This document shows positions 34,509 to 42,374 of a stretch of 64,000 nt of DNA, piece after piece (the first letter of the stretch is position 1; every line of letters begins with the position of its first letter). The translations under genes and the position numbers were made by a program. The DNA comes from Siphonobacter curvatus (GTDB lineage: Bacteria > Bacteroidota > Bacteroidia > Cytophagales > Spirosomataceae), in assembly GCF_002943425.1 (NCBI RefSeq), contig NZ_PTRA01000001.1:3224001-3288000 (forward strand), in the 5' to 3' direction. The notes under the pieces are model-generated. The model saw nothing but the letters and a program-made list of their open reading frames with translations, ran no database searches and was not told the DNA's origin.

Positions 34509-35066
34509 ATGAAATCGATCGTATATGCATCCACTTCCGTACTCACGGTGATTGCTCACTGGCTTTGCTGCCTGTTGCCTTTGCTGGCAGCAGTACTGGG
34601 CCTGAGCGGTTCTTCGTCGGTACTGAGTTGGGTATTGGATTACCGCTGGTACTTAGTTGGTTTTCAGGTACTCTTAATGAGTTGGTCTTTTTATCATTTA
34701 TACGTACAGCATCAGCCTAGTCCGCGTTTACGTTACGAACGGGCGATTTTCTGGTTCTTATTAGTGTTCTCGGTAGTGGCCTGGAGCATTCCGCACGAAT
34801 GGCTGATGTCCAATGATCAGAAAATGGCTACGGCTCAGGTACAGCGGGTATTTAATGCTCGTAAAGTAACACTGGCCTTGTCGGACGATACAACGCCACA
34901 AATGCTGGAAAAAAGCCTGGAAAATGTGGATGGTGTTTTGCAGTTGAAGTCCGTACAGGCAGGGATAGTTTCCGTACGCTACGATTTTCGAAAAATCAAT
35001 AAAGACCAGTTGCTTCAGGACCTTCGTAATCAGGGTCTAGAACTGACGGAAGTCAGCTATCAGTAA
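34509..35066 (+). CDS. Putative metal-transport membrane protein with HMA-like C-terminal domain
   Basis: A 185-residue protein starting at ATG 34509; the frame extends to TTG 34497, which lies inside the palindrome and is rejected. Three predicted membrane spans (about 8-30, 47-65, 78-93) are followed by a soluble domain (about 117-185) with the beta-alpha-beta-beta-alpha-beta pattern of HMA metal-binding domains (KVTLALSDDTTPQMLEKSLENVDGVLQLKSV), but without the CxxC metal motif. The first span has AHWLCCLLP (His17, Cys20-Cys21), reminiscent of MerT/MerC-type mercury or zinc transport proteins. It is followed by a His-rich lipoprotein 55 bp downstream. Metal specificity is unknown. Confidence 0.6.
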   Translation: MKSIVYASTSVLTVIAHWLCCLLPLLAAVLGLSGSSSVLSWVLDYRWYLVGFQVLLMSWSFYHLYVQHQPSPRLRYERAIFWFLLVFSVVAWSIPHEWLMSNDQKMATAQVQRVFNARKVTLALSDDTTPQMLEKSLENVDGVLQLKSVQAGIVSVRYDFRKINKDQLLQDLRNQGLELTEVSYQ

Positions 35067-35121
35067 CGAATGGTTTTCTCCTGCTTTTGTCCTAACATTG
35101 CGAAGCTAATTAATCCCTGCT

Positions 35122-35607
35122 ATGATCAAACGTTTTCTCCCTCTGTCGGCTCTCTTCGTCGGTTTACTGTTATTTTCCTGTCAGGAAAAGGAAAATCCCC
35201 AGCTGAAAGAAGCGGCGGCCATTCATAACGAAGCTCATGAAATCATGGAAAGTATTGAGCCCGAAGTAGAATCATTGGATAGCTTACAATCCGCTCTGGC
35301 CAATAAACAGATCGCCGCGAAAGACACGGCAGCATTTGCTTCGGCTGTAGCTGCTCTGGATAAAGTGAAAACGGACTTCAAAGCCTGGGAAGAAAACTTG
35401 GTGACGGTTCCGGGCATGGAACATAAGCACGAGCATGAACACGAAGGCCACGGCGAAGGCGAGCACCACCACCATGAGCACAAAAAAGCTCCCGATGTAA
35501 CGCCCGAGCAGCACGTCGAAATTCAGAAAGAAATCAAGAAAAGTATCGAGCAGATTCAAATAGAACTGAAGGCCGCGAAAACGCAAGCCGAAGCTCTACT
35601 GAAATAA
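35122..35607 (+). CDS. Histidine-rich lipoprotein, putative metal binder
   Basis: A 161-residue protein with a lipoprotein signal (MIKRFLPLSALFVGLLLFSC, Cys20). The middle holds a dense His/Glu cluster (about residues 97-123: HKHEHEHEGHGEGEHHHHEH), typical of zinc or nickel buffering in the periplasm or at the outer membrane. The flanks are helical and coiled-coil-like (ESLDSLQSALANKQ; KKSIEQIQIELKAAKTQAEALL). It probably shares the regulated transcript of the preceding membrane protein, so the two may form a metal capture and transport unit. No enzymatic motif is present. Confidence 0.7.
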   Translation: MIKRFLPLSALFVGLLLFSCQEKENPQLKEAAAIHNEAHEIMESIEPEVESLDSLQSALANKQIAAKDTAAFASAVAALDKVKTDFKAWEENLVTVPGMEHKHEHEHEGHGEGEHHHHEHKKAPDVTPEQHVEIQKEIKKSIEQIQIELKAAKTQAEALLK

Positions 35608-35715
35608 GAAACAAGTCAGTATTTAGAAAAGACGCTGGTGAAACGAACTCGTTTGATCAGCGTCTTTTGCGTATGATCGTATATTCGCTTTTTGACTAGT
35701 CAAAGACACGCATTG

Positions 35716-36732
35716 ATGGATGAACTTTTCATGCAACGGGCTCTGGAACTGGCCCAGTTAGGTCAGGGTACCGTGGCACCGAACCCGATGGTAGGCTGCG
35801 TGATTGTGCACGAAAACCGCATTATCGGCGAAGGCTGGCACCGTCAGTATGGACAGGCTCACGCGGAAGTCAATGCTCTGAATGACGTTACCGAACGGGA
35901 CTTGCTCCCGCAAGCGACCGTGTACGTAACGCTCGAACCTTGTTCACACTACGGCAAAACGCCGCCCTGTGCTGACCGCCTTGTCAGTGAAGGCGTGCGA
36001 CGGGTAGTGATTTGTAATGATGATCCAAATCCGCTGGTGGCGGGTCGGGGTATCCGGAAATTACGGGAAGCGGGTATCGAAGTCGAAACGGGGGTTTTAG
36101 CCGCTGAGGGTCGTCGCATCAACCGCCGTTTCCTTACGTATTTTGAAGAAAATCGCCCCTTTTTAATTCTGAAATGGGCTGAAACGGCGGACGGCTATCT
36201 GGCCGGACGCGAAGGCCAGCCGCTACAGATTTCCAATGCCGTTTCGCGGCGATTACTGCATAAATGGCGAACGGAAGAAGACGCTTTTCTGGTCGGAACG
36301 CGTACCCTTCAGGCCGATAATCCGCAATTGAACGCCCGCCTCTGGCCGGGCCGCAATCCCGTTCGGATTGGTCTGGATCGGGCCCTGAACCTACCGGATA
36401 CGTTTCATTTTCTGGATGATTCGCAGGTAACGCTGGTGTATAATCAAAGCGAAACTCGTCAGACGGAACGTACGCAGTGGGTGGTAACAGATTCCTGGGA
36501 TTTGCCCACTCTGATCCAGGACTTACGGCAGCGGTCCATTCAAAGTGTGGTCATCGAGGGCGGCCCTACGCTGCTGCAATCCTTCATCGAACAGAATCTG
36601 TGGGATGAAATTCGAATTTTCCGCAGTTCGGTTCGTCTCGGTTCCGGTCTGGCCGCCCCGGATTTCTGCGGCACCCTGCTCCAGAAAGATCGTCTGCTCA
36701 CAGACGAGCTCAGTATCTGGGCACCGCTGTAA
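35716..36732 (+). CDS. ribD: Bifunctional riboflavin deaminase/reductase RibD
   Basis: RibD deaminates the pyrimidine intermediate and then reduces its ribosyl side chain, two steps of riboflavin synthesis. The start is ATG 35716 (MDELFMQRALELAQLG), 338 residues; the frame begins earlier at TTG 35692. The deaminase zinc motif is HAE (His49-Glu51) with EPCSHYGKTPPC (Cys76, Cys85). The reductase half starts near residue 145 (RPFLILKWAETADGYLAG) and ends with VVIEGGPTLLQSFIEQNLWDEIRIF. No other rib genes are adjacent. Its stop codon is 1 bp from the stop of convergent aroE, with no terminator between. Confidence 0.96.
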   Translation: MDELFMQRALELAQLGQGTVAPNPMVGCVIVHENRIIGEGWHRQYGQAHAEVNALNDVTERDLLPQATVYVTLEPCSHYGKTPPCADRLVSEGVRRVVICNDDPNPLVAGRGIRKLREAGIEVETGVLAAEGRRINRRFLTYFEENRPFLILKWAETADGYLAGREGQPLQISNAVSRRLLHKWRTEEDAFLVGTRTLQADNPQLNARLWPGRNPVRIGLDRALNLPDTFHFLDDSQVTLVYNQSETRQTERTQWVVTDSWDLPTLIQDLRQRSIQSVVIEGGPTLLQSFIEQNLWDEIRIFRSSVRLGSGLAAPDFCGTLLQKDRLLTDELSIWAPL

Positions 36733-36733
36733 G

Positions 36734-37480
36734 TTATTCATTCCAGATTTCCCAGGACTTCTCAGCCTGTAATTCCAGCATGCGGTATCCGTTGTGCGTG
36801 GCAGCTCCGTGTTCAGCTCCACGTTTCATAAAGAGCGTTTCTTCCGGATTATAGACCAGATCGTACAGGAGGTTCTGTTCGGTCAGTGACGCGTACGGCA
36901 GGTCCGGACAGGCGTCGACGTTAGGGTACGTGCCCAGCGGCGTGGCGTTAATGATGAGCGAATATTCGGCCAGTACATCCGCGTTTAAATCCGAGTAATT
37001 CAGAAACGAATCGGACTCTTTCCGTGATACCGTTTTGTACGTAATGCCCAGATCTTCCAGAGCGATACGAACGGCTTTGGTGGCTCCCCCATCCCCCAGA
37101 ATCAGGGCTTTTTTCGGTTGTAATTGTTGAAAAGGCTCCCAGCGTTCTAGCGACCAGCGAAAACCCCAGTAGTCGGAGTTATAACCTTTCAGCGTACCAT
37201 CGGATTGTACTTTAATGACGTTGACAGCACCGATTCGCTCGGCCAGCGAGTCTAGTTCGGTCAGGAAGGGCAGTACGGCTTTTTTGTGCGGAATGGTTAC
37301 GTTCAGCCCTTTTAGTTCCGGCCACTGAGCTACTAAAGCCGGTAATTCGTTTGCTTCGGGTAATTCGAATAGTTCGTAAACGTGTGTTTCGGCTAAGCCT
37401 TCCCGTTGAAATTTCTCAGTGAAATACCGTTTGGAGAAGGAATGTCCGAGCGGAAAGCCGATCAAGGCGTAGAGGTTCAT
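36734..37480 (-). CDS. aroE: Shikimate dehydrogenase
   Basis: AroE reduces 3-dehydroshikimate to shikimate with NADPH in aromatic amino acid synthesis. The 248-residue protein has the substrate motif (GFPLGHSFSKRYF) and NVTIPHKKAV with the catalytic lysine, the NADP-binding LILGDGGATKAVRIAL, and the C-terminal NGYRMLELQAEKSWEIW. It is slightly shorter than the E. coli enzyme (272), as is common in Bacteroidota. It lies downstream of dedA on the same strand, separated by a hairpin (37495-37557), and meets ribD tail to tail. Confidence 0.95.
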   Translation of the reverse strand: MNLYALIGFPLGHSFSKRYFTEKFQREGLAETHVYELFELPEANELPALVAQWPELKGLNVTIPHKKAVLPFLTELDSLAERIGAVNVIKVQSDGTLKGYNSDYWGFRWSLERWEPFQQLQPKKALILGDGGATKAVRIALEDLGITYKTVSRKESDSFLNYSDLNADVLAEYSLIINATPLGTYPNVDACPDLPYASLTEQNLLYDLVYNPEETLFMKRGAEHGAATHNGYRMLELQAEKSWEIWNE

Positions 37481-37494
37481 AGGTTATCAGTAAA

Positions 37495-37557
37495 AAAGCG
37501 TAAAGAATCGTAACGGCTTTGACACCTCTACTGATTCTTTACGCTTTGATTTGAAAA
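37495..37557 (-). terminator. Hairpin between dedA and aroE
   Basis: AAAGCGTAAAGAATC (37495-37509) pairs perfectly over 15 bp with 37543-37557 around a 33-nt loop. On the minus strand the 3' arm is followed by TTTTACTGATAACC, so it probably ends the dedA transcript. It starts 15 bp upstream of the aroE start codon. Confidence 0.65.
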
Positions 37558-37561
37558 GGTT

Positions 37562-38218
37562 TTATACCGTTTTCTTCGTCATAAATTTCTCTTTCAAGAT
37601 TCCCCAAATGATAGGTAATACTGAAAGACCGATGATTCCAAAAACAACAATCTCGAAATTTTTCTTCACAAATTCCAGGTTACCAAAGAAGTAGCCCAGT
37701 AGCGAAATACTCGTTACCCAAAGTACGGCTCCCGCTACGCAGAAGAAAATGTACCGTCCGTAAGTCATACTACCGGCTCCAGCAACGAAGGGAGCAATCG
37801 TCCGAACGATCGGTACGAAACGGGCGATAATCACCGTTTGTCCGCCGTATTTGGCGTAGTATTCTTCGGTTTTGTACAGGTATTCCCGTTTGAAAAACAG
37901 AATCCGTTCTCTCGATCGAATGAAATTGGAGAAGTACTTGCCAACAAAGTAATTGAGGTTGTCGCCCATCAAAGCCGCGACAATCAACAAGGGAATAATT
38001 ATCCCTACCGAAAGCTCATTGGTATCGCGGGCCGCCAGTGCTCCGGCAGCAAACAATAGCGAATCGCCGGGCAACAGAGGCATGACAATGAAGCCGGTTT
38101 CCACGAAAACGATTAGAAAAAGAATGCCGTAGGTCAGCAATCCGTACTCATTTACCCACACGTCCAGATAACGATCCAGGTGCATGAGGAAATCCAACAA
38201 TCCTTTAATAATTTCCAT
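37562..38218 (-). CDS. DedA-family (VTT domain) membrane protein
   Basis: A 218-residue polytopic protein of the DedA family, whose members act in undecaprenyl phosphate or phospholipid flipping and membrane homeostasis. Family features: FVETGFIVMPLLPGDSLLFAAGALA, GDNLNYFVGKYF, and the re-entrant-loop signature RFVPIVRTIAPFVAGAGSM with the key arginine. It begins 34 bp after the comA-like gene on the same strand, so the two probably form an operon. The real substrate is unknown. Confidence 0.9.
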   Translation of the reverse strand: MEIIKGLLDFLMHLDRYLDVWVNEYGLLTYGILFLIVFVETGFIVMPLLPGDSLLFAAGALAARDTNELSVGIIIPLLIVAALMGDNLNYFVGKYFSNFIRSRERILFFKREYLYKTEEYYAKYGGQTVIIARFVPIVRTIAPFVAGAGSMTYGRYIFFCVAGAVLWVTSISLLGYFFGNLEFVKKNFEIVVFGIIGLSVLPIIWGILKEKFMTKKTV

Positions 38219-38252
38219 AAAAAGAAGAGACAGATAGAATTTGGGTGGGAAG

Positions 38253-39026
38253 TTAACAGTCTTTTTCCATATTCAGAAAATGCGAGAAGGTATCCCCCCG
38301 GAGGCCTAAGCGAATGGTTTCCACCGAAATAACCTCATTTGGAGCAATGTTTCCGAGGTTCACATTGGCACCCAAAAGTTGTACAAACCACACCTGTTGA
38401 GCCTTCTGGGGAGCTTCCCAGATGATGTGTTCGGCGGGAACCTGCGTGAGAATTTCTTCCACTAGGCCTTGACGAACCTCTCCCGAAGAGCGGAATAAAC
38501 CAACGTTACCGCCTTCGCGGGCTTCGCCGATCACTTTCCAGGCACCAGCCGCCAGTTCGGCGTTCATGAGTTGAATCCACTTATACGGCGGAATAATCTT
38601 CGCCTCATCCTTCGATCCTACTTCTGAAAGTACGGTTACCTGTTTTGATAAGGTACTGATGTACTGTAGTTTCTCATCTTGAGGCATATCAATCGAGCCG
38701 TCAGAGACTTCCGCGTGCGTCAAGCCAAATTCGTCGATTACGCGTCGGTAATCATCAAACTGACCCCGAATAACGAACGCTTCAAAAAGAGTACCGCCGA
38801 AGTAAACCGGGATGCCAGCTTCCTTGTAAACTTTCAATTTTTCTTTCAGCTTAGGCGTTACGAAAGACGTCGCCCAGCCCAGCTTTACAATGTCTACATG
38901 ATCGGCAGCAATATCCAGAAAGTCTTCTGCTTGTCTGATACTTAGCCCTTTGTCCATAGCCATGGTTAATCCAGACTGCCGGGGCTTCTCGGTACGCTCG
39001 GGAATTTGATTTAAATGGTAATTCAT
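38253..39026 (-). CDS. comA: Phosphosulfolactate synthase (ComA-like)
   Basis: ComA adds sulfite to phosphoenolpyruvate, giving (2R)-phospho-3-sulfolactate, the first step of coenzyme M synthesis in methanogens. The 257-residue protein has the family blocks GLTMAMDKGL, DIVKLGWATSF, PVYFGGTLFEAF, HAEVSDGSIDM, LSEVGSKDE, GEAREGGNVGLFR and EAPQKAQQVWFVQLLGANVNLGNI. Bacteroidota do not make coenzyme M, so the product may feed another sulfonate such as sulfolactate or a sulfonolipid precursor; this is inference. comB/comC-like genes are not nearby; dedA follows. The promoter at 39056-39085 fits the consensus exactly. Confidence 0.9.
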   Translation of the reverse strand: MNYHLNQIPERTEKPRQSGLTMAMDKGLSIRQAEDFLDIAADHVDIVKLGWATSFVTPKLKEKLKVYKEAGIPVYFGGTLFEAFVIRGQFDDYRRVIDEFGLTHAEVSDGSIDMPQDEKLQYISTLSKQVTVLSEVGSKDEAKIIPPYKWIQLMNAELAAGAWKVIGEAREGGNVGLFRSSGEVRQGLVEEILTQVPAEHIIWEAPQKAQQVWFVQLLGANVNLGNIAPNEVISVETIRLGLRGDTFSHFLNMEKDC

Positions 39027-39055
39027 ACGGCAATGATTGCTTTCACGAGAAAGTG

Positions 39056-39085
39056 CAAAAGTAGCCTAGTCCAACCGTTAGACAA
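39056..39085 (-). promoter_or_regulatory. comA promoter
   Basis: On the minus strand TTG (39085-39083), a 19-nt spacer and TACTTTTG (39063-39056) exactly match the Bacteroidota consensus. The leader is about 20 nt. Confidence 0.65.
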
Positions 39086-39291
39086 GGAATCCGGAATAAA
39101 TCTCTGGAAAAAGGGGGATTTCCGGGGGTCCGAGAAGGAAACCCTTCGGACTGCTCAAAGTTTAGAATTATTTTCCGTTTCCCGGCTGATTGTCTTCAAG
39201 ATCAAAGATTTTGTTTTCTACTAAAATTCCTAATTTATTATTAATCAGATCGTTAGTAGGAAAACTAATCAATGAATTAAAAAATGTATCC

Positions 39292-39321
39292 AAACATGTT
39301 TCATATACTAAACAGTGTTCA
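39292..39321. promoter_or_regulatory. Candidate TetR operator pair
   Basis: AAACATGTTTCA (39292-39303) and AAACAGTGTTCA (39310-39321) are related near-palindromes 18 bp apart, 27 bp upstream of the TetR start codon. AAACATGTTT is a perfect palindrome. Autoregulation is a reasonable guess. Confidence 0.4.
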
Positions 39322-39347
39322 TTAAGTTTACATCAAAATAAGTTTAC

Positions 39348-39968
39348 ATGGGTATACAGGAACGGAAAGAGCGGGAGAAGCAGGAAATGCGGGAATTGAT
39401 TCTGCGAACGGCCAAGCAGGTGTTTATTGAAGAAGGGTACGAGAAGACGTCCATTCGTACCATTGCGGACCGGATTGAATACAGTCCTGCCACCATTTAT
39501 CTATACTATAAGGATAAAGATCAATTATTATTTGCGATTCATGAACTAGGTTTCGACGCTTTGATTGAATCCTTTCGGAGCTTACAGGAAATCGTTGATC
39601 CATTGGAGCGGTTCCGGCAATTAGGCTATCAATATGTACAGTTTGCGATTGACAACCCAGAGATGTATGACTTGATGTTTATTTCTTACTCTCCCATGAA
39701 TGCTCTGGAAAAGGCTCCGCAAGGAAGTACCTGGGATTGCGGACATGAGTCCTTCCGTACACTTTGCGTGATTATTCAGGAAAATATGGAGCAAGGGCTG
39801 ATTCGAACTAACGACTTGTATGTGACAGCTTTGTCGGTCTGGTCGTTTGTACATGGGTTGGCGTCCTTACATATTCGAAATCGATTGAAGTTATTTCCGG
39901 AAAGTTTGAATACCCAGTATCTGATTAACCAATCCCTTGACCTGTTGATCACCTCATTGAAAGTCTAA
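39348..39968 (+). CDS. TetR-family transcriptional regulator
   Basis: A 206-residue regulator. The N-terminal helix-turn-helix is clear (LRTAKQVFIEEGYEKTSIRTIADRIEYSPATIYLYYKDKDQLLFAI, about residues 20-65). The C-terminal ligand-binding part is all helical (LGYQYVQFAIDNPEMYDLMF; VWSFVHGLASLHI) and resembles the WHG-type TetR C-terminal family. The ligand is unknown. It is followed after 42 bp by an NAD-dependent epimerase-like gene in the same direction, a likely partner. The upstream region has a pair of palindromic candidate operators. Confidence 0.92.
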   Translation: MGIQERKEREKQEMRELILRTAKQVFIEEGYEKTSIRTIADRIEYSPATIYLYYKDKDQLLFAIHELGFDALIESFRSLQEIVDPLERFRQLGYQYVQFAIDNPEMYDLMFISYSPMNALEKAPQGSTWDCGHESFRTLCVIIQENMEQGLIRTNDLYVTALSVWSFVHGLASLHIRNRLKLFPESLNTQYLINQSLDLLITSLKV

Positions 39969-40010
39969 GGTATTTTTTAATTGTTCCTCAACCGTTTTTC
40001 CCTTCAAGCC

Positions 40011-40925
40011 ATGCAAACGATTCTTGGTTCTGGCGGAGCTGTGTCCATTCCACTCGCCCAACACCTGCGTACCTACACCGACGAAATTCGTCTGGTAAGC
40101 CGAACACCCCAGCGGGTCAATCCCACGGATATGCTTGTTCCGGCCAATCTACTTAATGCCGCTGAGGTTGATGCGGCAGTTGCTGGCTCATCCATTGTTT
40201 ATCTGACGGCGGGCCTATCCTATCGAACCAAACTCTGGCAGGAACAATGGCCCATCGTCATCCAAAACGTACTTCAGGCTTGTCGTAACCATCAGGCTCG
40301 ACTGGTCTTTTTAGATAATATTTATGCACTGGGATACGTACAGGGACCCATGACTGAAGATACGCCCCTAAATCCCGTCAGTAAAAAAGGGGAAGTTCGG
40401 GCCAAGATTGCCCGGCAGCTACAGGGGGAAAATCAGGCGGGCAACGTCGAGATTCTGATTGCCCGGGCTCCAGACTTTTACGGTCCCAATGTCAAAACCA
40501 GCGTGATTGACATTACCGTTATTCAGAATCTTAAAAAAGGGAAGAAAGCTCAGTGGCTGGTGAATAGCGAAGTAAAGCATTCCTTCATTTTTACACCCGA
40601 TGCGGGTCACGCGATGGCTTTGCTGGGCAATACCCCTGAAGCCTTTGGTCAAATCTGGCATTTGCCGACGGCGGCACCCGCTCTTACCGGAGCTGAATTC
40701 ATTGCGGCTTGTGCTCAGGAACTCGGCGTTTCTTCCAAATTTACTACGCTTCCTAAATGGATGGTTCAACTGGGCGGTCTCTTCGTGCCCGACTTGAAAG
40801 AGAGCGTTGAAATGCTGTATCAATATGAGCACGAGTACCTGTTTGACAGCAGTAAGTTTGAAAAACACTTCGATTTTCAACCGACCTCTTATCAGGAAGG
40901 TATACGTATATCCACTCGGGCTTAA
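40011..40925 (+). CDS. NAD-dependent epimerase/dehydratase family protein
   Basis: A 304-residue extended-SDR-type protein starting at ATG 40011; the frame extends to TTG 39981. The nucleotide-binding loop is at the very N-terminus (MQTILGSGGAVSIPLAQHL), an atypical variant of GxxGxxG. Later motifs are SSIVYLTAGLSYRT, VFLDNIYALGYV and IARAPDFYGPNV, as in nucleoside-diphosphate-sugar epimerases. The YxxxK catalytic pair is not evident, so it may be an NmrA-like or atypical family member rather than a true epimerase. It is likely co-transcribed with the TetR gene and ends at a hairpin at 40963-40985. Confidence 0.8.
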   Translation: MQTILGSGGAVSIPLAQHLRTYTDEIRLVSRTPQRVNPTDMLVPANLLNAAEVDAAVAGSSIVYLTAGLSYRTKLWQEQWPIVIQNVLQACRNHQARLVFLDNIYALGYVQGPMTEDTPLNPVSKKGEVRAKIARQLQGENQAGNVEILIARAPDFYGPNVKTSVIDITVIQNLKKGKKAQWLVNSEVKHSFIFTPDAGHAMALLGNTPEAFGQIWHLPTAAPALTGAEFIAACAQELGVSSKFTTLPKWMVQLGGLFVPDLKESVEMLYQYEHEYLFDSSKFEKHFDFQPTSYQEGIRISTRA

Positions 40926-40962
40926 GCAAATTTTGAGCTAATATCCATACAAACGATTACTC

Positions 40963-40994
40963 AAGCGATTGGTTTCCAGTCGCTTTACTTTTGC
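40963..40994 (+). terminator. Terminator after the epimerase-like gene
   Basis: AAGCGATT (40963-40970) pairs with AGTCGCTT (40978-40985), with one G-U pair and a 7-nt loop, followed by TACTTTTG. Confidence 0.5.
40986..40993 (+). promoter_or_regulatory. Possible promoter (-7 box) of the low-complexity lipoprotein gene
   Basis: TACTTTTG fits TAnnTTTG but overlaps the tail of the preceding terminator and lies about 110 nt before the ATG. No -33 TTG at 17-23 nt was found. Confidence 0.3.
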
Positions 40995-41104
40995 AATCCC
41001 TACTCAAAGTTCCTCAAATCGTTCCTCAATACTCCCCAATCTTTTCTTTGGAATGTTCTTTTCTTCACTAGAGTTAAACAGAAGTTACAACCAACGTTAA
41101 AGCC

Positions 41105-42094
41105 ATGAAAAAGAACATCATCGTACTCTCAGCGGCCCTGGCCGTCATCGGTATAAGTTCCTGTCAAAGTACACGTTCAACTCCTTCCGGCGACAGCCGC
41201 ACGGATTCTCTCTCAACGGCTAGCGTTCGAATGAACGACGCCAGTAATTCAAGTACCGTACCGGGTTCTAATACACCTGCTACCAACAATACGGGTATGG
41301 TCGAACAGGGCGGTATGGTTCCTAATAACTCCTACGCTCGCTCAGATAACCGCGACCGGACCAATCGAGATAACTCGGCTACCAATAACAATCAGACGAA
41401 TATCTCGAATCAATCCGTGGTAAATCCCGGAGCGATGAGCAATGCGGCAAATCCCTCAGCAACGGACCCAACGGTTACTTCCGGCACTGGAAATCCAGCT
41501 ACTAGTTCAACGATGAGTAACGGTTCCAACAACTCACTCATGCGGGGAAATACAACTACCAATTCAAACAATACGAATTCAAACTCAACTACTACCAACA
41601 CAGCGGGCGTACGCCCCGATATGAGTCGCGAGACGGGGGTATCGAAAGAATCTTCGCCGACCGTGAACAGTTACCTGAGTAAGTCTTCTCGTTCAGGAAA
41701 TACTTCCGGCAAAGAATTGCCAAACAATCCCGAAAACATGGTAGCTCCGCCATCCGCTGATACGGCACAACGGACGCAGGCCATGACTACGCCGGGTCAA
41801 CGGAACGGCGTGAACGCTACTGAATCAATGACGGCTACGTCAACGAATGTGGAGAAAGCCATGGCTAATCCAACCAGTGGTACAAGCGGAATGACCTCAT
41901 CGAAAGATTTGATGAGTCAGGTTAATAAGCATCTTGAAGCTGTCGATCAGGAGCTAAAAGCGTCTCCATCAGCAGCTCGTCGGACTGAACTCAATCAGAA
42001 ACGTCAAAAATTAGTAGGAGCACTTAATAAGTTGCAAGAAGTGGAAATGACACTTTCCCAGCTGGATAAAAATTCGGCTATGCCTAAAAAATAG
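41105..42094 (+). CDS. Low-complexity Ser/Thr/Asn-rich lipoprotein
   Basis: A 329-residue protein with a lipoprotein signal (MKKNIIVLSAALAVIGISSC, Cys20). The long middle region (about 22-265) is low in hydrophobic residues and dominated by Ser, Thr, Asn and Gly (GNTTTNSNNTNSNSTTTNT), so it is probably disordered and might be O-glycosylated. The C-terminal 60 residues (SSKDLMSQVNKHLEAVDQELKASPSAARRTELNQKRQKLVGALNKLQEVEMTLSQL) form a predicted coiled coil. I do not recognise the family. It is transcribed alone and ends at a terminator near 42114-42154. Confidence 0.8.
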   Translation: MKKNIIVLSAALAVIGISSCQSTRSTPSGDSRTDSLSTASVRMNDASNSSTVPGSNTPATNNTGMVEQGGMVPNNSYARSDNRDRTNRDNSATNNNQTNISNQSVVNPGAMSNAANPSATDPTVTSGTGNPATSSTMSNGSNNSLMRGNTTTNSNNTNSNSTTTNTAGVRPDMSRETGVSKESSPTVNSYLSKSSRSGNTSGKELPNNPENMVAPPSADTAQRTQAMTTPGQRNGVNATESMTATSTNVEKAMANPTSGTSGMTSSKDLMSQVNKHLEAVDQELKASPSAARRTELNQKRQKLVGALNKLQEVEMTLSQLDKNSAMPKK

Positions 42095-42113
42095 TAATTC
42101 TTGCCGACAGTTT

Positions 42114-42160
42114 AAGGACTTTCGTAGGCAGACTCCGCTCTGGCGAAAGTCCTTATTTAT
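42114..42160 (+). terminator. Terminator after the low-complexity lipoprotein gene
   Basis: AAGGACTTTCG (42114-42124) pairs with CGAAAGTCCTT (42144-42154) around a 19-nt loop; ATTTATT follows. Confidence 0.7.
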
Positions 42161-42360
42161 TCAAATTTTCTATAAATCAGGAAAAGTCGTCAAGGATAAT
42201 ACTTACAGAATTTTAGCAATCATTACAATGCTAATCATAAAATTACATTGATACATTAATCATAATTACGTATACTTTATTCCGAATAGTTTATACCTAT
42301 CATAATAAAATATAATGTTCACTGATATCTACTAAAAAATAGTATTTAACAAAATTTATC

Positions 42361-42368
42361 TATTTTTG
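42361..42368 (+). promoter_or_regulatory. -7 box of the candidate small RNA
   Basis: TATTTTTG matches TAnnTTTG perfectly. It places the predicted start of transcription near 42375. No clear -33 TTG lies at the usual distance; the upstream bases are A/T-only. Confidence 0.45.
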
Positions 42369-42374
42369 TATTGT

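Larger units (their letters stand above)
39027..39347. other. Divergent intergenic region comA/tetR
   Basis: No gene is visible in this 321-bp region. It holds the comA promoter on the minus strand, an AT-rich middle, and two AAACA-NTGTT(T)CAT-like imperfect palindromes before the TetR gene. Confidence 0.55.
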
